From positions 5,431,001-5,495,000 of the forward strand of contig NZ_CP108430.1 in NCBI RefSeq assembly GCF_041435335.1: DNA of 64,000 nucleotides, given 5' to 3'. The DNA comes from Streptomyces sp. NBC_01283 (GTDB taxonomy: Bacteria; Actinomycetota; Actinomycetes; Streptomycetales; Streptomycetaceae). Below are positions 60,817 through 64,000 of this stretch, piece by piece. How positions within the stretch are numbered: the stretch's first letter is position 1; every line of letters starts with the position of its first letter. The notes beneath the pieces are model-generated. The model was not told where the DNA came from. It ran no database searches and was given only the letters and a program-made list of their open reading frames with translations. Position numbers and translations under genes: made by a program.

Positions 60817-61554
60817 GTGTCGTACCAGAAACGCAGGGTCGCGCTCGCGCTTGCCACGGCCTTGGCCGGCGGCTCGGCGGTGCTGATGGCCGCCCCCGCC
60901 GCGCAGGCCGAGGTCCAGGACGTCAACTACCAGTGCAAGACGCCCATCGGCAACAAAGGCGCGGTATCGCCGATCGATATCAAGAGCGTCAAGAGCGGCA
61001 GCGGCTACAAACTCACCATGTCCTTCCAGAAGGGCGTCTCCTCCAGCCCCGTGGAACTGGGCAAGGGCGCGATGAAGCCGAGCGCGCTCATCAAGCTGGG
61101 CGGGGCGGAGAGCGGCACGGTGCCGGTCTCCGGGGCGCCCAACGACAAGGCGATCCCCGCCAACACCCCCATCAAGATCAGTGACCTGTCGGGGACGTAC
61201 ACGCCCAAGAAGAGCGGCAAGGTCACCTTCACCGCCGGTGTCCTGACCATCAAGGCGCTCGGCACGACGACGACGTGCACGCCGTCCAACAGCCCCAAGC
61301 CCTCGCTCTCCCTCGACGTCAAGGGCTCGGGCGGCGGCACCACGGGCGGTACCACCGGCGGATCCGGCGGATCCGGTGACGACACGGGCTCCGGCGGCTC
61401 GGCGAGCGCACCCTCCGGCGGCGAAGAGCTCCCGCAGACCGGACCCGCGGACTCCGCCATCGCGCTCGGCACCCTCGGCGGCACGGTGCTGCTCGCGGGC
61501 GCGGCGGGCGCGCTCTGGCTGACCCGCAGGAACCAGGCGGCCCGGTCGCGCTAG
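60817..61554 (+). CDS. secreted LPXTG-anchored wall protein
   Basis: 245 residues from GTG 60817 with GAGGGG 7 nt upstream. Signal peptide residues 1-32 (QKRRVALALATALAGGSAVL.. AQAEV). Mature domain beginning NYQCKTPIGNKGAV with mostly beta pattern and two Cys. A Gly/Ser/Thr-rich linker leads to LPQTGP, a transmembrane helix and an Arg-rich tail: a sortase sorting signal. The founder of a cluster of secreted proteins; the last, partial gene of the window begins with a similar signal and AEV-Y-K-T sequence. Confidence 0.85.
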   Translation: MSYQKRRVALALATALAGGSAVLMAAPAAQAEVQDVNYQCKTPIGNKGAVSPIDIKSVKSGSGYKLTMSFQKGVSSSPVELGKGAMKPSALIKLGGAESGTVPVSGAPNDKAIPANTPIKISDLSGTYTPKKSGKVTFTAGVLTIKALGTTTTCTPSNSPKPSLSLDVKGSGGGTTGGTTGGSGGSGDDTGSGGSASAPSGGEELPQTGPADSAIALGTLGGTVLLAGAAGALWLTRRNQAARSR

Positions 61555-61689
61555 GCGCGGTGCGCGGTGTGCGGCGTCGTGGGGACGCGGCGACCGCGCC
61601 CCTGACCGTCCGCGCCCTCCGCGCCCGCGTACGACGTGTTCAGCGCGCGTACGACGCGTACAAAGCGTACGAAGATCCAGGAGCCGCCG

Positions 61690-62688
61690 ATGCCGTCGCT
61701 GCTGTCCGTTGCCCGTGCCCTCACCGTGGCCCTGGCCTTTCTGGTGACGGGCGCGGCACCGGCGCCTCCGGTGTTCGCCGACGACTCCGGAGCGTGGTCG
61801 GTCGCGCCCTCCGCAGGAGGAGGGACCCGGCCGGCGAAGGACGGGCGGCCCTACTTCTACGTGGAGGGCACGCCCGGCTCCGTCCTGGAGGACACGCTCA
61901 CGGTCACCAATCCGGGGCCGAAGCCGCGCACGGTGGAGCTGAGCGGCGCGGACGCGGACAACACACGGGGCGGCGCGTTCTCGCTGGAGCGGGGCAGGCC
62001 CAAGGACACCGGCTCCTGGATCACGTTCGCCGAGCGCGAGGTGAAGGTGCCGCCGCGCACCCGCGCCGAGGTGCCGTTCAGCGTGAGCGTCCCCGAGAGC
62101 GCGGTGCCGGGCGACCACCCCGGGGCGATCGTCGCGCGGGAGGGCGGCCGTGACGCCGGGGTCCGCGTGCATCTGCGGGTGAGCGGTCCGACGCTGTCCG
62201 CGCTCACGGTCGAGCGCGTGCGGGCCGGGGACGGGCGCATCTCGTACGACGTCGTCAACCGCGGCAACACGGTCCTGACCCCCAGGCTCGGGGTGCACGC
62301 CGAGGGGGTGCTCGGACCGCTCCTCGACCGGCGGCCCCGCACGCTTCCGGTGGAGCTGCTGCCCGGCCGCAGGGTCAGCCTGACGGAACCGTGGAAGGAC
62401 GCCCCCGCGTTCGACTCCGTCGAGGTCACGCTCACGGTGACGGCGGCGGGCGGAGCCCACGACAAGGCGACGGCGTCGGCCCGCTTCGTGCCGTGGGGAG
62501 CGGTGGCGGGGGTGGCCGCCGGGGTCCTCGGCCTGGTGGCGGCAGGCGTCTGGTTTCTGCGCGGACGGTCCGCGCAAAGACGCGAGGGGACGGCGACGAC
62601 CGGGGACGGGCCACCGGACGAACCTGAACAGGGCGGTACGGAGCCGGAGTTGGCGGGAGTGGGGACGGCAGAGGGAGAGCAGCTGTGA
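61690..62688 (+). CDS. membrane-anchored DUF916-like protein
   Basis: 332 residues from ATG 61690 (AGGAG 6 nt upstream). Signal peptide (SVARALTVALAFLVTGAAPA..FAD), a beta-rich extracytoplasmic domain with SVLEDTLTVTNPGPKPRTVELSG and PPRTRAEVPFSVSVPESAVPGDHPGAIVA (the 'WxL peptidoglycan-binding' DUF916 type), a second Ig-like part, a C-terminal membrane helix (AGVAAGVLGLVAAGVWFLRG) and cytosolic acidic tail. Its stop overlaps the next start. Confidence 0.8.
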   Translation: MPSLLSVARALTVALAFLVTGAAPAPPVFADDSGAWSVAPSAGGGTRPAKDGRPYFYVEGTPGSVLEDTLTVTNPGPKPRTVELSGADADNTRGGAFSLERGRPKDTGSWITFAEREVKVPPRTRAEVPFSVSVPESAVPGDHPGAIVAREGGRDAGVRVHLRVSGPTLSALTVERVRAGDGRISYDVVNRGNTVLTPRLGVHAEGVLGPLLDRRPRTLPVELLPGRRVSLTEPWKDAPAFDSVEVTLTVTAAGGAHDKATASARFVPWGAVAGVAAGVLGLVAAGVWFLRGRSAQRREGTATTGDGPPDEPEQGGTEPELAGVGTAEGEQL

Positions 62689-63890
62689 ACGGCAACCCGT
62701 TGTGGGCAGTCAAGCGGTGCATCGCCGCAACCGCCGTGCTGGCGGCACTGGCCTTCCTGCTGCTCCCGGCGGCGGGAGCCACCGCCGCCGAGAAACCGTC
62801 CGTCACCCTCTCCAAGTCCCAGGCGGGCAAGGGCGGTGACATCACCGTCAAGGGCAAGGGCTGGCGCCCGAAGGCCCTCCTGATGATGCTGGTCTGCGGC
62901 CAGTCGACCCCGGCCGCTGGCGTGCCCGGCGGCACGAACTCGTGCGCCAACGACATGGGCCGCGCCGTCACCACGGACGACAAGGGGACGTTCAGCAAGA
63001 AGCTCCCGGTGGCCGAGCCGCCCAAGCCCTGCCCCTGTGTGGTCCACGTGGCCACGGTCACGGGGGAGAAGGCGCAGGCGGACGCCGTCTTCAAGGTCGC
63101 GGGGCATCCCGTCAGGCCCCTGCCCGAGCAGGAGGGCGGCGGGAAGCTCTCCGTCCTCACCGACACACAGCTCGACGGCTCCAGCGGCGTCCTGACCTGG
63201 TTCGGTGCCCCGCCGTCCCGCACGTTCGTCTTCACCGTGGGCAACGTCGGCTCGGCCCCGGTCAAGGACCCCGTCTTCCAAGTGGGCACCTCCCACGGCG
63301 TGTTCGCCCCGCAGTGGGAGGAACAGCAGTGGCGCGGCACGATCGCCCCGGGCAAGAAGGCCCAGATCAAGCTCCCGGTCGAGCTCTCGGCCGGTGCGCA
63401 CGGCAGCTATCTCGTCTCGCTGAAGTTCGGCGGCAAGGTCCTCGCCGAGCAGCCCTGGGACGTCGGCAGGCCGTGGGGCGTCACCGTCTTCTGGATCCTG
63501 CTCTGCGTCGTCGTGCCCGCAGCCGTCTTCCGCATCGGCATGGCGGTGGTGGACAGGCTCCGCCCGGGCCGCCGCCGGGGTGGCCGCGGCTCCCGCCCCG
63601 CCGGGCGCCATCGCACCGGCAGGATCGCCGAACTCACCGACCGGCTGCCGAAGTTGAGGCTGCCCCAAGGGGCGGTCGCGGCGGACGAGGCGGCCCGTGC
63701 GCCCCGTACGAAGCCGACCCGCGAGACCGGCAGGTCCGGCAAGTCCGCCACAGGTACAGGCACAGGCGCGAACACGGGCATCCTCCCGTGGTTCACCCCT
63801 GACACAGACCCCGGCACCGGGACCGCACCCGCCGCCGGACAGCTCTCCGCACCGTCAGAGAACAGCCCGACGACGAAGGGAAACACGTGA
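62685..63890 (+). CDS. secreted, membrane-anchored beta-domain protein
   Basis: 401 residues from GTG 62685, overlapping the upstream stop (GTGA). Signal peptide to residue ~34, then VTLSKSQAGKGGDITVKGKGWRPKALLMMLVCGQ, a neocarzinostatin-like beta domain with paired Cys (CGQ..CAN, CPC). A second beta domain follows, then a membrane helix near residue 265 (VTVFWILLCVVVPAAVFRIGM) and a long basic, Thr/Gly-rich tail. Likely works with the DUF916 neighbour at the cell surface. Confidence 0.75.
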   Translation: MNGNPLWAVKRCIAATAVLAALAFLLLPAAGATAAEKPSVTLSKSQAGKGGDITVKGKGWRPKALLMMLVCGQSTPAAGVPGGTNSCANDMGRAVTTDDKGTFSKKLPVAEPPKPCPCVVHVATVTGEKAQADAVFKVAGHPVRPLPEQEGGGKLSVLTDTQLDGSSGVLTWFGAPPSRTFVFTVGNVGSAPVKDPVFQVGTSHGVFAPQWEEQQWRGTIAPGKKAQIKLPVELSAGAHGSYLVSLKFGGKVLAEQPWDVGRPWGVTVFWILLCVVVPAAVFRIGMAVVDRLRPGRRRGGRGSRPAGRHRTGRIAELTDRLPKLRLPQGAVAADEAARAPRTKPTRETGRSGKSATGTGTGANTGILPWFTPDTDPGTGTAPAAGQLSAPSENSPTTKGNT

Positions 63891-64000
63891 TCAGCACACG
63901 ACGGAGAGCGGGCGCGGCCTCGGTCTCGCTGCTGCTCGGCGGGGCGGGGATCCTGCTGGGCGCGAGTCCCGCGCAGGCGGCCGAGGTGGCGTACAAGACG
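63887..64000 (+). CDS. secreted protein, 5' part (partial)
   Basis: GTG 63887 overlaps the previous stop (GTGA) and continues past the window end. The 38 visible residues are a signal peptide (STRRRAGAASVSLLLGGAGILLGASPAQA) followed by AEVAYKT, close in pattern to the LPXTG protein at 60817 (AQAEVQDVNYQCKT). Probably a paralogue of it. Confidence 0.75.
   Translation, partial: MISTRRRAGAASVSLLLGGAGILLGASPAQAAEVAYKT

Overview
The window is high-GC actinobacterial DNA with strong third-position GC bias, frequent GTG starts and purine-rich ribosome binding sites. Gene content points to a Streptomyces chromosome core: two resuscitation-promoting-factor wall hydrolases beside enolase, the leucine tRNA reading UUA (bldA), a SigI-type sigma/antagonist/anti-sigma module, a hut operon, roadblock proteins and an LPXTG-type wall protein. 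Order and family identity resemble the S. coelicolor region around eno and bldA; that comparison is from memory, not from a search.

Layout. 1-8990: end of a MOSC protein, secreted HNH-nuclease-like lipoprotein, GNAT acetyltransferase, LppX-type lipoprotein, an orphan N6-adenine methylase with a changed catalytic motif, a membrane protein plus soluble Ser/Thr kinase pair, a SurA-like lipoprotein and MazG. 8987-12600: a rearranged accessory patch. Two plus-strand fragments of one cytochrome P450 gene flank an inverted intact P450 gene and a large serine recombinase with an apparent transposase-type C-terminal domain. 12736-20418: rpfC-like, c-di-AMP riboswitch, rpfA, eno, FtsB/DivIC-like, DUF501, Ppx/GppA, and ndh with a Rex-type operator upstream. 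20549-25809: cyclopropane fatty acid synthase, a MacB/FtsX-type ABC exporter, bldA.

25831-43593: p-hydroxybenzoate module (fused double IclR regulator pobR, pobA, aromatic acid symporter), Bax-inhibitor-1 protein, small conserved proteins, acetyl-CoA acetyltransferase, SGNH hydrolase, cystathionine beta-synthase, metallophosphoesterase, NCS1 permease and a complete OpuC-like quaternary-amine ABC importer. 43742-46134: divergent from the importer, a histidine ammonia-lyase homologue lacking the Ala-Ser-Gly triad that forms the MIO cofactor, translationally coupled to an RpiR regulator. 46210-51437: three roadblock proteins with a PATAN/winged-helix partner, an APC permease, a PLP decarboxylase. 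51587-57206: hutU, M20 amidohydrolase, hutF, hutI, with a perfect 50-bp palindrome before hutI. 57434-64000: Asp/Glu racemase, SigI module, and a four-gene secreted/wall-anchored cluster running off the end.

Most interesting system-level reading: importer for a quaternary amine + MIO-less histidine-lyase-like enzyme + RpiR regulator, a few kilobases from genes that consume urocanate. This fits a catabolic module for a histidine-derived betaine such as hercynine or ergothioneine. That is inference; the missing MIO triad, gene order and coupling are seen directly. The second notable region is the P450/serine-recombinase rearrangement. None of the other regions appears to be a recent acquisition.
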